A DNA stretch of 64,000 nucleotides from Aphrophora alni (taxonomy: Eukaryota; Arthropoda; Insecta; Hemiptera; Aphrophoridae), in contig OY740769.1 of the NCBI GenBank assembly GCA_963513935.1, positions 103,147,762 to 103,211,761 on the forward strand. Direction: 5' to 3'. Position 1 is the stretch's first letter. Every line of letters begins with the position of its first letter. The notes below the pieces were generated by a model, which saw nothing but the letters and a program-made list of their open reading frames with translations, had not been told where the DNA came from and did no database searches. The translations under genes and the position numbers were made by a program. Shown in pieces: positions 35,831-49,069 of this stretch.

Positions 35831-36365
35831 AAATGATAATAAGAAGGATAAATGAATCTTGTAATTAAATATCTAGCTTCACTTTTAAGACGGTACATTT
35901 ACAATACAAAACTTAAACAAAATCTCTCACAAGTATTAAAACTAACAAATTTACACTGAATATACCAATATTTTGGTAAAATTAATTTGTTTAAATAAAG
36001 ACATTATTGTGATATTAAAAATCTTTGACGTATCAAACTATAGTAAACTGCTTCCAGTATAGGTTTGGACAGAACAAATAGACAATTTATTATTGAAGTA
36101 AAGGGTTAACCAATTCCCTTGGTATCTTACTTAATCATGTTTTTTATTGGTTTTCTCAGCAATTAAACGATCGGTTTATGTGAAATTTCGGATATAACTA
36201 GAAGACAAAATCGTCGAGAAAAAGTTCATTTTTTTAAATCCTTTATATTGAGGTTAAAAGTAATCCTATGTAAGCGGCAAAGCTCCTAAGGGCAATAACT
36301 ATAAATCGAGTAATTTAATATCAGCTGTTAGTGTTGTTTGATATTAGTCTGTACAAAGTTGGTTA

Positions 36366-36464
36366 CTAAGGAAACAATGTTTATTGTTGTCTATCTGGGT
36401 GGCCTAACCTCAATTCCTGGTACCAAGATAGACAATTACAACATTCGTTTTCTAAGGAAACAAT
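36366..36464. repeat. Direct repeats flanking an imperfect hairpin
   Basis: CTAAGGAAACAAT occurs at 36366-36378 and 36452-36464. Between them, TTGTTGTCTATCTGGGT and ACCAAGATAGACAATTACAA are inverted and can pair over about 14 positions. It looks like a small MITE-like insertion or a structured relic. Confidence 0.5.
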
Positions 36465-36898
36465 AGCATAGATGATTATGTTTGTACTCCTGTCATACTT
36501 GTTTTATTCGAATTAATGTCTATAATAACGATTTTGGATTAAATCAGTCAAAACACGTTAATAAAAAAATAGTAAAATGTTTTACTTATCTAAAATTAAA
36601 AACGAGCATCTGTTCTAAGTATTATGTCCTGCTCCCTTTTTGTTGTTTTGATCTAAAAAATTATACTTAATTAAAGATAAAGGTGAGTTCATAAACATAA
36701 ACATCACACAGAATAAAAAAAACACGGAAGAACAAAAGTATCTTTAAAAAAATCTTTAATTACCAACGTAGCCTAGTTGCCTAGAAAACTAATACAAAAT
36801 CTATAACCAAAGAAAATATTGATTGTGGTAATGGTAGAGATTGGTAACTAGTGTAATGGAATCAATATTTCCACTATGATTCTGTTTATATTAAAAAC

Positions 36899-37071
36899 AG
36901 TGGTCAACAGGTAACAATTCTTATGTAAAATAGATTTCACATTTCCGTGTCTTCAAAAGGGATTCACGTGAATCAGGAAGAACATATTTGACTACCAAAT
37001 TCAAAACTTTGCTTTGATCCATAACATGTCAGACATGTCTACATTCGCTGCACTCCACACGGAAAGGTTTA
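36899..37071 (+). repeat. Dispersed repeat family 5, copy a
   Basis: About 173 bp, strongly similar to 39797-39970 in the same orientation. The shared core includes GACTACCAAATTCAAAACTT and TTTGATCCATAACATGTCAG. It contains the perfect palindrome GATTCACGTGAATC at 36961-36974. No frame is conserved. Confidence 0.85.
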
Positions 37072-37443
37072 TTTATAAATCCAAAGTTAGTCTGTAAATA
37101 TAGGGTAACGTCATAAGAAATTTATTTTAATGTTTGTTTTTTTAAGTACGTAGATTAAAATATATCCATAGTTATAAATAAAAATAAATCGAGTTGTATT
37201 TTTAATTTGTATAAGGAATTAAATATTCTTTACATATGTGATTTTAGATCAAAACTGACCATTGAAACTATTAATATATTGAAAATAATTTTAAAGTTCT
37301 TAAAATATTTTAATGAATAAATATGTTGAAACAAAGCTCTCTTGTTTTAATATTATTAACCAGAATTATTATTTCACTGAAAATAAAATTGTGTTCAAAT
37401 AATTATGTACATAACTTTCACCAATTACGGAACTTTAGTGGTT

Positions 37444-37565
37444 CGCTAATCTGAAATTAACATCTTCTGAAGACATGCAGTCAATAATTAGGACACAAAT
37501 ATGTATAAACTAATATGAAGTAATCGTATACAACAATTAAAGTCACTCAGTTTCACTGTGGAATA
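37444..37565 (+). repeat. Dispersed repeat family 6, copy a
   Basis: CGCTAATCTGAAATTAACAT, CTTCTG at the left, and TTAAAGTCACTCAGTTTCAC, TGTGGAAT at the right, match 41462-41538, where the middle is shorter. It lies just upstream of the RNase H relic. Confidence 0.55.
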
Positions 37566-37653
37566 TATAAGAGTTAGGAATACAAAACAGTGCGACCGCT
37601 CATAGAAATTTATATATGTAACACAAATATATTTGACAATAATTTATAGAAAT

Positions 37654-37910
37654 ATGACGGTAAAGGAACTGCAAATGGTTTTCTTTCTATTTTAAAATAG
37701 CCTATCACCCCATTCAACGCATCAAACAAAAAGTCTTTAAATGAAATAACGAGAAAAGCGAAAGATGCGAAACATCTCCTTAATAAACAGGAAAACACAA
37801 GAATTACCAATGTGGCGTGTTCAAATATAGAAATTGGAATAGAAACAGCTGATCGGCTGACGAAGAAAGGTTCGACACTGCCAATGAAGCGATTACAATT
37901 CGACTTTTAA
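37654..37910 (+). pseudogene. RNase H fragment of a non-LTR retrotransposon
   Basis: In one frame the sequence reads YDGKGTANGFLSILK, stop, PITPFNASNKKSLNEITRKA, KDAKHLLNKQENTRITNVAC, SNIEIGIETADRLTKKGS, then ends in TAA at 37908-37910. The order and spacing match the RNase H domain of jockey-like LINEs: a first Asp region, the helix with LVxEI, a (W)VPSHVGI segment, and GNExADxLAKKGS. The second catalytic Asp (TAD) is kept; the WVPSH segment is eroded to VACSN and one internal stop is present. It is a relic, in the opposite orientation to the fragment at 11.4-11.7 kb. Confidence rests mainly on IETADRLTKKGSTLP. Confidence 0.6.
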
Positions 37911-39796
37911 ACGTTCACAGATAATTCAAGAAAAGTTTATCAATGAAGTCAACCATAAAGAGTAGAAAACCAATAAAAGCACGTTTAAAAAACAAACAAA
38001 AATATTGCATAAAACTTGATTACTTATGTATGTAAAATGGATTATATCTCGAACACAGTATATATATCAAAATGTTACGTGAATGATAAAAAACAAATAT
38101 ATCAGTCATTATACAATAATGAAAATAATATTTTGGATGATAAATCTATTAACTCCTTAATATATAAACACAAATTAATGTGAATGACACCGGATGATTG
38201 TGCCATTGCTAAGCATGTGTACTGTACTGTAAAGTAATTAAAACAATAATTAAACAACACAATAACATAAACTGTACATTGTAAAGGGATTAAGCTAAAA
38301 CTGCTTTTCCAGTTCCATTGTTTTCATTACAAGTGAAACTACCTGCATTTAATTAAATAGCCTTTATTCTATTATTTGAATGTAAGTGAACCGCAGACAC
38401 TATGCATTTCATTTAATCCCACACCTTTTATTCTTATACGAGAAACTAATCTTTATTCAATTGAAATGTTCCCTGCGTGTTAACTGTTATCGAATGTACA
38501 GTAATGATTGCATTAACATATAAAGTAGTTATTATTCATTTACAATAAAGTCATTGATTTAATATGTTATTTAATATATTTAAACTGATATTTTATGTAT
38601 AAAAATATCCACGAAGCTATCTAGTTTTTTTTGTTTTTTTTTACAAAAATATTACAACTATGGAAATAGATAAGATATGAGTTTAATTTAGTACAAACAT
38701 TATTTATATGTTAAGTTTTAAAAGTGCACTTAAAATTGAGAATGAGCTCTCAAAGTCTCTAAATATCTTCGTGAATTACTCTGAACATATAAATATATAT
38801 GGACAAGTAAAATATACCCTTCAATTTTTCAATATGTGTCTGTTTATATTATGGTATAGTCCAGGCAAAATTTATTTCTTCAAAGGTATATTTTATATAA
38901 GGGGTGATTTGCTAGAATGGGCGTGTCAGGAATTGTAGTAAAAAGTCGCACATTTGGGTAAATGGTCAGAAGCCTCAACTCTGTAAAAAAATTCAAACCC
39001 ATAGATTAATATTCAACTAGATATTGTGAGTTATTTCTCTATATACCATTATTATCAATAATAAATATACAGATTCTTTTATTTACTTTACAGAAAGATA
39101 ACTTTGACTACATACTTTTTTTTTAACTCGCATCAAGATATTTTATAGTTTTCGTGCCACACAGACTTTTATCTACTTATTTAGGAATTGGACCACTTGA
39201 AAATATTGTGAAATGCGCTGAATTCTTTTTGTGGAATCATTTTCACCTCAATAATCGACTTACACAAAATAATGTTTCTTTTTTTTCAATGCTTTTACAT
39301 AAATTTTGTTTCCTAAAATTTTCAGAAGTTATTTTACGCAAACTAAACAAATTTATGAATAAATGTTTAATACAATTTTCAAAAATACTTTATTGTTTAT
39401 TGTTTTTAATATGTGGACACGTTTTGCATCATTGTAAACTACTCAAATACTATTTCATTCACTTGGGAATGCGTATTAGACTTTGTCTCCTTTAAGTTCT
39501 GCCCCTTTTATTTGAGCTACCGAAACGTGTCAACTAGGAATAAGTTAGGAATGACTTAAAATTTAACTCAAAATAATTATGCGAATCTCGGAAGAATATT
39601 ATACTAATATTAAATTAACATTTTTCTTTGGTTTTTATTTTTATTTGTTCAGAAAAGTGGGGTGAGTGAAAATCTAAAAATAAGGGACACACTACAGTCA
39701 TTCTTTAACCACAGACATATGTATTCCGAGAATGAAATGCTTATCGGCATGTAAGACAATTCCACATTAATGTATAATTTTCTTTCATATATTAAT
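37911..39796. other. Gene-free stretch
   Basis: The 113-codon frame at 39154-39495 is the longest non-microsatellite frame in the window. It is hydrophobic (Leu/Phe/Ile) with no recognised family and no start or splice context that sets it apart, so I do not call it a gene. Confidence 0.45.
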
Positions 39797-39970
39797 AGTG
39801 ATCATCAGATTTGAATCCTTATGTAAAATACATTTCAAGTTTCCGCGTCTTCAAAAAGGATTTACATAAATCAGGAAACACACATTAGACTACCAAATTC
39901 AAAACTTTACTTTGATCCATAACATGTCAGACATGTCTACGTTCCTCTCCACTCTAGACGGAAATGTTTA
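39797..39970 (+). repeat. Dispersed repeat family 5, copy b
   Basis: Second copy of 36899-37071. Its palindrome position reads GATTTACATAAATC (39859-39872), so both arms changed together relative to copy a. Confidence 0.85.
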
Positions 39971-41461
39971 ATTTTAACTCTTAAAAGTTACTCCTGTGAG
40001 ATACATAGAATAATGTCTTATGAAGAACTGTCTTAATTTATTTAAATCTGTTTTAATTAGAGTGTATTTTCTTTATTTTACGCTTTTAATCCAAAATAAA
40101 ATTTATATCAAAAATATATTTTATTTCTATTATGCACAACGTTCGATTCTCTAAAATCGGTAAAGCTAATGTAATGTTGAGGACTGTTAATGCATTTTTA
40201 TTTTACCGGCAACTGTTTTCAATTCGATAGTAGTAAGGGTTTGTTAGTACTTTTTTGAATGAATTGTAAGGGAAGACAACACATTGACTACAGAATAACA
40301 TGTATTTGTTGTGACAACCTATTACAATAGTATCGTATTGTGGAAAAATGGGAAAATAGTGTTTAAAGTGCTCTACCGCCAAGAGAGTATATTTTCTATT
40401 TGATTAGAATGTATAAAGGACATGGGGATGTGTTAGGAATATATATAATTAAATCTTATGTTAAATAAAGTTATATCATACAAAACTCAGACTGGCCCAA
40501 CCACAGGCATATTTTAAGGACCGTTCATAGCAGAGGTATTATGTCACACCCAAAAATGAAAAAAAAAAACAAGTAAAATCATTATCTGCTCTTTTGAAAT
40601 ACAATACATTTAAGTCAGTATTTATACTGCAGCGTATAATTTCAAAGAGTGCAGTTCTTCATATTGTGCGTTCATGTAAGTTTAAATGTTATATCCTCTG
40701 TTTGGTTAAAGGATTATTTGTAGACTGTTTAATAATTCTAATAGGTCATCGTCCCCCCCCCCCCCAATCGCTTTAGTCTGAGAAGCAACATTCACTCTTC
40801 CTGCTACACATGGGATGAAGAACAACTGTACTTACAGGGATACTAATAACCCAAACCTTTAGATTGAAAGTCAACAAACAGTGAGGGGTTGAGCCTAGGG
40901 GAGTCGAATGAACACCCCGATACTTTTGTTAATTATTTAGAAAATGCATTTATTATTTTTTTCAGGACTTTATTTTTAGATCGCGGATAATATTTCTTCT
41001 ACCATGATTAGATACATCTGCGTTATTCATGCTTTGTTTCCTCAATACACTCTTGCGGAAGAGAATAATTGTAAGAAGAGGAGGTGTTGTTAAACTCCTA
41101 AGTCAACTGATATCATTATTATGGAATACACTTTAAAAAGGGGTGAAATACAAAAGTGCACCGTACGTCAAAGTCATAAACCAAAGTTTTTTAATGATTT
41201 AAAAGTATGTGTCAAAAGATGAATTTACTGAAAAAGATAAAGATAAGAAACAGTTGCTAATCAGCTTTCCATTAAATCAAATGTATAAATAATGTTCGTA
41301 AACTATTTGAAGAAGTAAAATAGTAAAGACGTTATTTGTTATTTTGTTATGCTTCTTCTACTAGTTAATATGACATAATTAAGATTATATATAAGAGTGT
41401 AATAACATATAGAACAATGTATAACTTATACCATCAATCACAAATCATAACCATAAATGAA
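39971..41461. other. Gene-free stretch
   Basis: Contains a run of 13 Cs at 40753-40765; nothing else recognised. Confidence 0.5.
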
Positions 41462-41538
41462 CGCTAATCTTGAACTAACATCTTCTGTTGTCAACCATTC
41501 ATGCGAGCATTAAAGTCATTCAATTTCACGGTGCAATT
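41462..41538 (+). repeat. Dispersed repeat family 6, copy b
   Basis: Matches the two ends of 37444-37565 with an internal deletion. Just downstream, TTGAAACGTGTCATAAC at 41563 recalls the 3' part of the hammerhead-like motif, but no intact CTGANGA precedes it at the right spacing. Confidence 0.5.
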
Positions 41539-43129
41539 TCCGACACATCTGATTATAAAGTGTTGAAACGTGTCATAACAACACGGAGAATATACTAAAT
41601 CTATATAATATAAATGTATGTCACACTCTCAAGTAAAATCATTAATTAACACTGTAGTTCTTGTATTGTGTTGAATTCACTACTACTCTTACAACATTAT
41701 ACTCAGAAACATCTGCATTTGGTACAAACTAATAGGTCTATTTATAGACATTAAAAACTATATATTCTCTTTTTTAGTAAATATTTTTCTTTCATTTGTG
41801 TTAAAGACTGATATTACTATAGTCCAGGCAGATTACAACTAGTAAGGGTACTATTCAAAACATATCAAAGTTACTTTTTCTTATGATTTTATTATTAATG
41901 ATAATTAAAAGAATTTGTTGTGTAGTGTTGGCTGAACAAAATCAATACAACAATTTCCAGGAATCTTGAAAGTGAAGAAAAATCATATTATGAACACTAT
42001 GTTTCAGCTAGTCAAAGTTCGTAGCTTAAGGGTGGACTAATGTCATCATTGCATGTTTTAGTAACAACATACACCATTTGCAATGATTTGTATGGCATAT
42101 TTAAACTAAACAAACAATTTATATCATTCCAAAGTTAACACATTTAATTTATTACATTATGATTCAATTTAGTTGCTAGAACATTATTAAATCTGTATTT
42201 ATTATATATTTAAAAAATTTGAAACTACAAAATTGTTGATAAATGAAATATAATGAATGGTGAAGTAGAATTGTGTAAACATAATAATGAACGATGTAAA
42301 CTAATAATCAAAACAGATAATTGAGCTTCAATCGAGAGTGATTTGTAAAAAGAAAGAAACAAATAACTAAACCTTTATTCCCGTAGATGATCGTCTTAAT
42401 ATTTTGTAAAACGATATATAATTTCTATAAAATTTACTTTTAGTCCGTCCCATTTTATTGATTTATTTCACTTTTTATATTTTACGAAACACTTAATAAT
42501 TGAAAATTCGTTATATTTGTTCTTTTACTTTTAAGACTAGTTATGAGACACTAACGTGTAGGAGATATACAAGTGCTAACTAGAGGATCTAGAAACACAA
42601 TTTTAATACAGGAGAAGAATGTACTACAATTGATATTTGTGCTTCTAAAAGTGGAACTTACACGGAGCTGGTGTAACTCTATAATAAATATCCCATACAT
42701 ATAAAACTATTCAAAAATGTATATATTAAACAAATCTATGACTATTTAAAATCTGTGGGGGGGGGGAGTTACCGAGAACATAAAGAGTTTTAGGGAGCTT
42801 CACTTTATCTGTGGAATTTTAGGTTTTAAAATAATTTATTGCTCATTATTTTAGGACCTAAATTTTTACTATATACTTTACTGTCATAATAAATAATAGT
42901 TATAAATATATTGGCTTAATTTTTATTAATTTTGTTGTCAATTAATTATTTATTTATTGTAACTATTTATTTTTTTAAAATTGTAATAAATTTATATTTT
43001 ATAATGAGTGATTTTTTATACGTATATTCAATATATATTGAAATTTGTTTATTAACAACAATTAATAAATGATTTTGAATATGGAGGTCATGGATAGCAA
43101 GAATATTTTAGAAATGATTAATTTATTCA
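41539..43129. other. Gene-free stretch
   Basis: Nothing recognised apart from a G-run near 42758-42767. Confidence 0.5.
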
Positions 43130-43380
43130 AATAAAATAACTGGGGAGTTGAAATGGATTGGATATCTTCAGCGGTTGAAGGAGCGTAGAAGACCAAGGCA
43201 AGGACAAGACAAGACAGAATCAAGACAAGATCAGGAGAAAAATTCCACGGGGAGAGGAAAGATGAGGTGAGGTGGATTGACAACCTAAGAGAAATGGAGT
43301 GAAGAGGTCGAGGAAAAGTGACGGAAGACAAAAAGGCGAGAGTAAAAAAAAAGATGATGAAGAACAGTGTATCATCATGA
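43130..43380 (+). pseudogene. Possible degenerate LINE ORF2 C-terminal tail
   Basis: The plus strand is unusually purine-rich. One frame reads KTKARTRQDRIKTRS, GEKFHGERKDEVRWIDNLRE, ME, stop, RGRGKVTEDKKARVKKK. The RWIDNLREME...RG...A pattern resembles the GRPxxRWxDxVKEDMxxRG tail of RTE/CR1-like LINE proteins. Without alignment this is weak; the purine bias alone could give Arg/Lys/Glu-rich translation. The 89-codon minus frame here is a shadow. Confidence 0.3.
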
Positions 43381-46281
43381 AAGTATAGTATGAAGAATTA
43401 CCGTCTTAACCAAACATGTCTGAATATATTTTTCTATATACAAATTATTATCAATAATAATGCAGTTTTTACACGATACAATTAAATTTCAATGTATACT
43501 CAATTTTGATTATACTGTCGTTTGAATTAAAATCGTTAATTAAAACTTTAAATGATTTATTTGTATGGAAAATACCTATTGAAATTACTGTTGTGGGTAA
43601 AATTTATTACAAAGCAGTGTACAGTTCACTTTAATGAAACTTGTCGAATAACAAGTACTTTCAAAAACCAAACTTTTAATAATGAAACTTTTCCCAGACA
43701 ATATCCATATTTCCTTTTGCTGGAGGAAAGGCAAGTTTTGTTGTAACTCTTTGAAACAGGAAATATGAAAAATTATGTAAACTACTTTATACATAAAATA
43801 TGTGGAATAAATTTAAAGTTTTATTTTAATTAAAAGTCAAAATAATTGCTTTTGTATTATTTATAATTATAAACAAATTGTAAGTTATTGTATTACGTGG
43901 AATTGGTCTTAGGTGAAGAAATTGGTTTAACTCTTCAACACAGATTTGTTATATCCATCTTGTTTCGCTTTTCATAAGTTTTTGTTAAACTTTTCTAATA
44001 TATATATTGCAATACATAGAGATACGTTATTAGCACAATAATTCTCTTGTCACACTCCAAGCGACATCTCAATAAAAGAAATTTTACGCTATGCTTTTGG
44101 AAACTTCTGTAGCACTGATTGTAACACAAAGGAAACGTAAAACTAAAAATAAGACTGCATTCCGTTATATTAGAATTTGTATTCCTTGTACATTATTATA
44201 TATATATTAATCGAGTTATTTATGAAGGCTGGAGAAAGAAAATGAAAGCACAAAAATAATCAACAATTACTACAACTGTTGATGAAAAAACATATTTCAG
44301 TTTAATATTCAGACTCATACATTTGTTTTCTTTTGCTCTTTATACGCCACAGGTTGTATTTCACAACAGTTCGTTACAGAACGGATTTATTGTGGATTAT
44401 ATAATGCGACTAAAATATTTGTTATAGCCTCACTCAATACGAAATCATAAGGACCATAGCATCTGCATCCTAGATGATGTACCAAGTTCACTGAAATGTC
44501 TTTAATGTTTTCTGCCGTTTCTATTTATTAGGAGCAGAATAGACAGAATACTTGTTGTATTTATTTTTAAATAAATCATTGTTCAGTTAGCAGTTGCCCA
44601 CCATAAGTCTTGTCCGATCAGTTAGAGATACTACACATAAGAACCTAAAGTCGATGCAGAATTCTTATTTTGTTCACTGACGCAAGAACAACAGAATGGT
44701 TTATTTTAACTATAGTTTGTTATACTATTCTGACTATCTTCTACATATTACCATTGCATTTTTATTTTGGACCTTAACGAAACCAAGAACCTTGAAAATA
44801 AACAACTAGAATGTGTCTCAGGAATGACTTTTTCCAGTATTTTCCTTTTGCCAAACAAGTTTTCACTACAATTCTTATTTTGACTAAATTCCAGAGTGTC
44901 AGAGAATCGCCCAAACACAAGTTCAGTAGAACACTGCTTGCATTAGAACAGTTCATATTACACACCTTTGAAGAAACAGTGTAAGGTTACAACAATTTTA
45001 GTTATATTAATAAATTAAGAATTATAGTCTAAAATTTAGTGCTGTGAAAAAATTGCTTCGCAATATTAAATTGAAGAGAGTCAAATTCATTCTAATAAAG
45101 CCTTGATATGCAGCAGTTGTTAGTTTTATCAATAGTTTCCATTTGTTTCCGTCACATTACGTAACAAAACTATTTAAACATTAATAGTTTAGCCACAGTT
45201 GCTCTAACTGAAACAGATATGAATTAATCCAGAGAACATAGTCAACTAACGACGGAGATAGTTAATTTAGTGACTGAAGTAAACTGAGATATTAGTTTAC
45301 ATAAAGAACAACTCGATTAAATGCTTTACTCAGATTAGAATCTTGTTCACTCATTAGGATTAAATATATTTTTGTCGGATCCTAGCAAATGTTAATCGTG
45401 AAAACGCCGGGAGAAGTGTCTGTGTAATATCCGATTCTACAGGTACGAGTGATATTCCATTACTTTTAATTTTCCTGTATTCATCAGGAAACCGACAAAG
45501 TGCTTTTCGTCATGCGTTCCGTTCGTCGTCTGTAAAGCACAATAGCAGCCAGAAAAATTAAATTAGGAACAGGAAATTTGTTATATGGTGTTATAGTGTG
45601 CTCGTTTGTCATTTAAAATTAAATTAATATTATTAATCATAGAATATTAATAAGGAAATATAAATTGTAAAAATTTTCAGAACACTATTGAAATTCACAA
45701 TAATCTATTTTAAAATGTCAAAATGTCTATCATTAAAAAATATTTTGATATTATCTTGTCTGCTATTCAAATAACAACGCACTATATTAAATACAAATTT
45801 CCGAATTTCAATTATTAATATAACGGTTTCAACCAGACCTCTATACGATGATATTTAGCGAAGTAATTGTCAAAAATGTAATTTCGAATACTAACCTCAT
45901 AAAATTACTGTATAATTACAAGATCCGACAGAACCAAATAACTAGAACGAGTGGAGGCTCTTTAAAATGTATAGATTCGAATCCCGCTAAGGACAAAACG
46001 ATTAAGGCGATTAGAGACTTTTGTAATATAAAATACACATCTACGGAACCTGTTAGGGAATAGCTGAAGTAAAGTAGTTATAAAAACTATTACGTGGTTT
46101 GGAAAACAAGTCTAAAAACGGTTTTAAACAAACGTTACCTTGTTTACGTATATTAGGTAAGACCTCTTGATCTACCAATACAATTTAACATTATCCACAA
46201 GGCCAAAGATACCAACATTTAGCCATTACATTTCTTCTTGTATTAAATTGTATGATGGGGTCCATGAATTTCTATACGATA

Positions 46282-46282
<1 letters not shown>
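43381..46282. other. Gene-free stretch
   Basis: No gene supported. GATTCGAATCCCGC near 45972 resembles a Pol III B box but lacks a matching T stem and a properly spaced A box. Confidence 0.45.

Positions 46283-46336
<54 letters not shown>
46283..46336. repeat. (TA)n microsatellite
   Basis: About 27 TA units; it creates a spurious Ile-Tyr frame. Confidence 0.95.
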
Positions 46337-46338
<2 letters not shown>

Positions 46339-48285
46339 ATATATGTAGGTCTATTTAGATTGTAGAGGTTCACAAAAGAGTTGTCATCTTTGTAAATTAA
46401 AACGATTTTACGCTCATTCCAATCTACAAGTCGAATATATGTAAAGATTAATTTTAGAAGACCAGCCTTCACTTATGTGGGTGATAAGATTTATTTCTTA
46501 TTATGGAGTGGATACTCAAGACCATAAAATGTCCAAGGAAGTTTGGTCGTAGCGCTTATTTCTTATTAATTTCCTTGTTTCCCTTGGTGCTGGATTTTTT
46601 TTTTTTTCAAAATTTTTGTGTTTTATTTTATAAATCTTTGGAAAAAAACAGAAAAATGGGTCAATAAATTAAAAAAATATTCATAATTTACAAATTAAAA
46701 ATTATTGTTTTTTTGGATGAATGTTTACCTGTTGGTCCGTCCTCAATAGCTCATTATTTGCTAATTTAATATCTGCTTAACGGGGTTTTTTATACCCATA
46801 ACTGATAAACAACATTTCAAATAATGAAATATAAACAACAATAATAGTTCTAGAATTCTAAATACTTGTAGTTGAATTTCAAAACAAATATATAAAATTA
46901 AGTTAACCTATTCGTTGCCATTGATATGTCAACACAATTCAATTAGGACGCTTGAAATATTTCGTGAGTTAGATTTTGTCTAGGTATTATAATAAACTGG
47001 AATGACTAATTGTGTAATAATAAAAATGTTACTTTCTGCAACCTGTCGGGTACACACAAAAATACCAAAAGAAATTATGATATATTACAATCTATTAAAT
47101 AAGTTCGTTAACCATAAAATTAATAGGTAAATCTAAAACGAGATTTTTTAAAGATAATTCGTTACTCCAAAAACGTAAAAAGTTCAAAATATCGTAATTT
47201 TTACTTCTTCAAAGTCTACGATCGGTTATTATAGAACGTGTTTTATATGAGGAGAGAGTTAAACAAACAAATATTCTTTTAATTAAAAAGTTATTATTAA
47301 AGAGCAAAACTTTTAAATATTAGAAAATATAATTAAGATATAATAGATTAATATATACTCTACATGTTGATTCCAAAGTCAAGATTTAGAAATTATCACA
47401 CAATAAAGCAAACGAGATAAGAACCCTAACATGGCAGGAAATGATCTGCCAAGTATTTATAAATTTTTACGCAGATCAAAATTTTCAATTTACGTTTTAA
47501 ATAGCTTTCTTAATACTTACATAATTTCAAAATAAATCTTTAAAGGAACAAATCGTTTAATTATAACTTTCAGAATGTGTAGTTGTGTTTGAAATACGAA
47601 ATTACATAAATTGCTTTCCATTCTCTAAGTAAATTGTTTAACAACTTACTAGCAAATATCCGTACATAGTCAATAATCCCTATCTTGTTTTACCAGAGGA
47701 GGTAGGACAGGATTTGTTGGGAATTAAACTTTATGTAAAGTTTCTTCAACGCCTTCAGCATCTGCAACTCAGATAATACAATTAACTTTGGTATTTCTGA
47801 CAGAGGTAGACAGGATAACATAAAATCTTTCCAAATTTGACATTCTTTAATCAAAACTAAAATATTTTAAGATTTCGTTCAAATCTTCATTTCATCTAAA
47901 CTCGCAGTTAAGAACACATGTGGATACTACGACATTTAAAAACTATTTTCTAACTTAATATGTGACCAATATAACAAATTGAAATAAAATCCGTTCATTT
48001 ATATCGACTGTGCACAGAAGCTAGACATAAGATGACATACGAGCTTCATAGCAGTTTTGAAAACTGTGAACTAATCATCAGAATTGACTGAGATGTTTAC
48101 ATAGCAGTTCTCTCATATAAATTTGGCGCGTAGAGTTCATAAGGAAAATTAAAAGATATCCTCTTCATGCCTGGAAACTTGCTGACCATGAAGAAGAAGA
48201 TAAAATAAAAATTGCATAATATCTGGAAAATATTTAATAATGTAAACTAAATTTCCTCAATTAGAAAACACATCGAATAACATCA
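46337..48285. other. Gene-free stretch
   Basis: Nothing recognised. Confidence 0.5.
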
Positions 48286-48309
48286 TTTCAACGACTAAGT
48301 ATTCATCAC
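48286..48309 (-). ncRNA. Decayed hammerhead-like motif
   Basis: Minus strand: GTGATGA, ATACTTAGTCGTT, GAAA. The block ACTTAGTCGTTGAAA is identical to the copy at 20711-20724, showing the same family. The first core base is wrong and stem III is not formed. Confidence 0.35.
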
Positions 48310-49069
48310 TTGTTTCAATCAATAAATAAACTCATAGATAATCTTCATGGACAATGTGCAACCAGTATACCCAATAGTGTGAGTTTTTTACTTAATAAAA
48401 CCACCTTACTTTCTGTCAATGTCCCTTTCGGAACCAGGGTTAGTTTAACACATGCCAAGATACTAAGTTATTCCATTAATTGGTCAGGAAAATTTGAGAA
48501 ATGTGATATAGGTTGTGTATCGAGCGAATAATTATATAAATCATAACTGGAAAAAAGTCCATTCAGGAAAAAAGATAGTACAGCATCCAGGATGCGCGAA
48601 GTAGGTTGACAGGAAAGATGTTTACCACCACCCTAAATGTTGGGTGATGAAGTGCAATTTACAAATAAACATCTCTTAGCGAGTTCGACTGAGATACTAA
48701 AGATAGAACACTTCATATCTTTATATCAGCAACTATGTCCTCTTTTTTTCGTGGAAGAAGGAGTGATAAATAGAAGGGGTTAAAAAAACTAAATAAATAG
48801 GTGGTACCATAAAAGTGCTAAAACTTAAAAATATATCTAATATAATGGACAATTATGTTTCCTATAAACCCTAAAATACCAAGTGTTGGGCATTTAATTT
48901 GGAGCATCTGCTTGTCTTACATTGTATATATTGATGAAGCCTATACATTTATTTTTCCCTTCAAAAGTTATCCTTACATAATGGCAAGATTTTGCATAAA
49001 TCAACCCCTAAATGGACGACTCTCTTCTAATCCTTAGACTCTTATGTCCAGTATACTGAGTCCAGTATG
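48310..49069. other. Gene-free stretch
   Basis: Two short unrecognised frames (48310-48531, 48855-49037); no support for either. Confidence 0.5.

Larger units (their letters stand above)
34311..36365. other. Gene-free stretch
   Basis: Contains a T-run (34483-34520) and a partial family 1 fragment near 35768. The 93-codon frame at 34915-35196 overlaps a minus frame and matches nothing I know. Confidence 0.5.

Noticed and set aside
39154..39495. 113-codon open frame
   Set aside because: It is hydrophobic and AT-driven, with no domain, no homologue recognised and no conserved copy elsewhere in the window.
39515..39540. CCGAAACGTGTCAACTAGG, resembling the 3' part of the hammerhead-like motif
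   Set aside because: No CTGANGA or stem II half lies at the required distance upstream.
45940..45990. tRNA-like B box GATTCGAATCC with an A-box-like string before it
   Set aside because: The T stem does not pair, the A and B boxes are too close, and no acceptor stem exists; chance or a very decayed SINE head.
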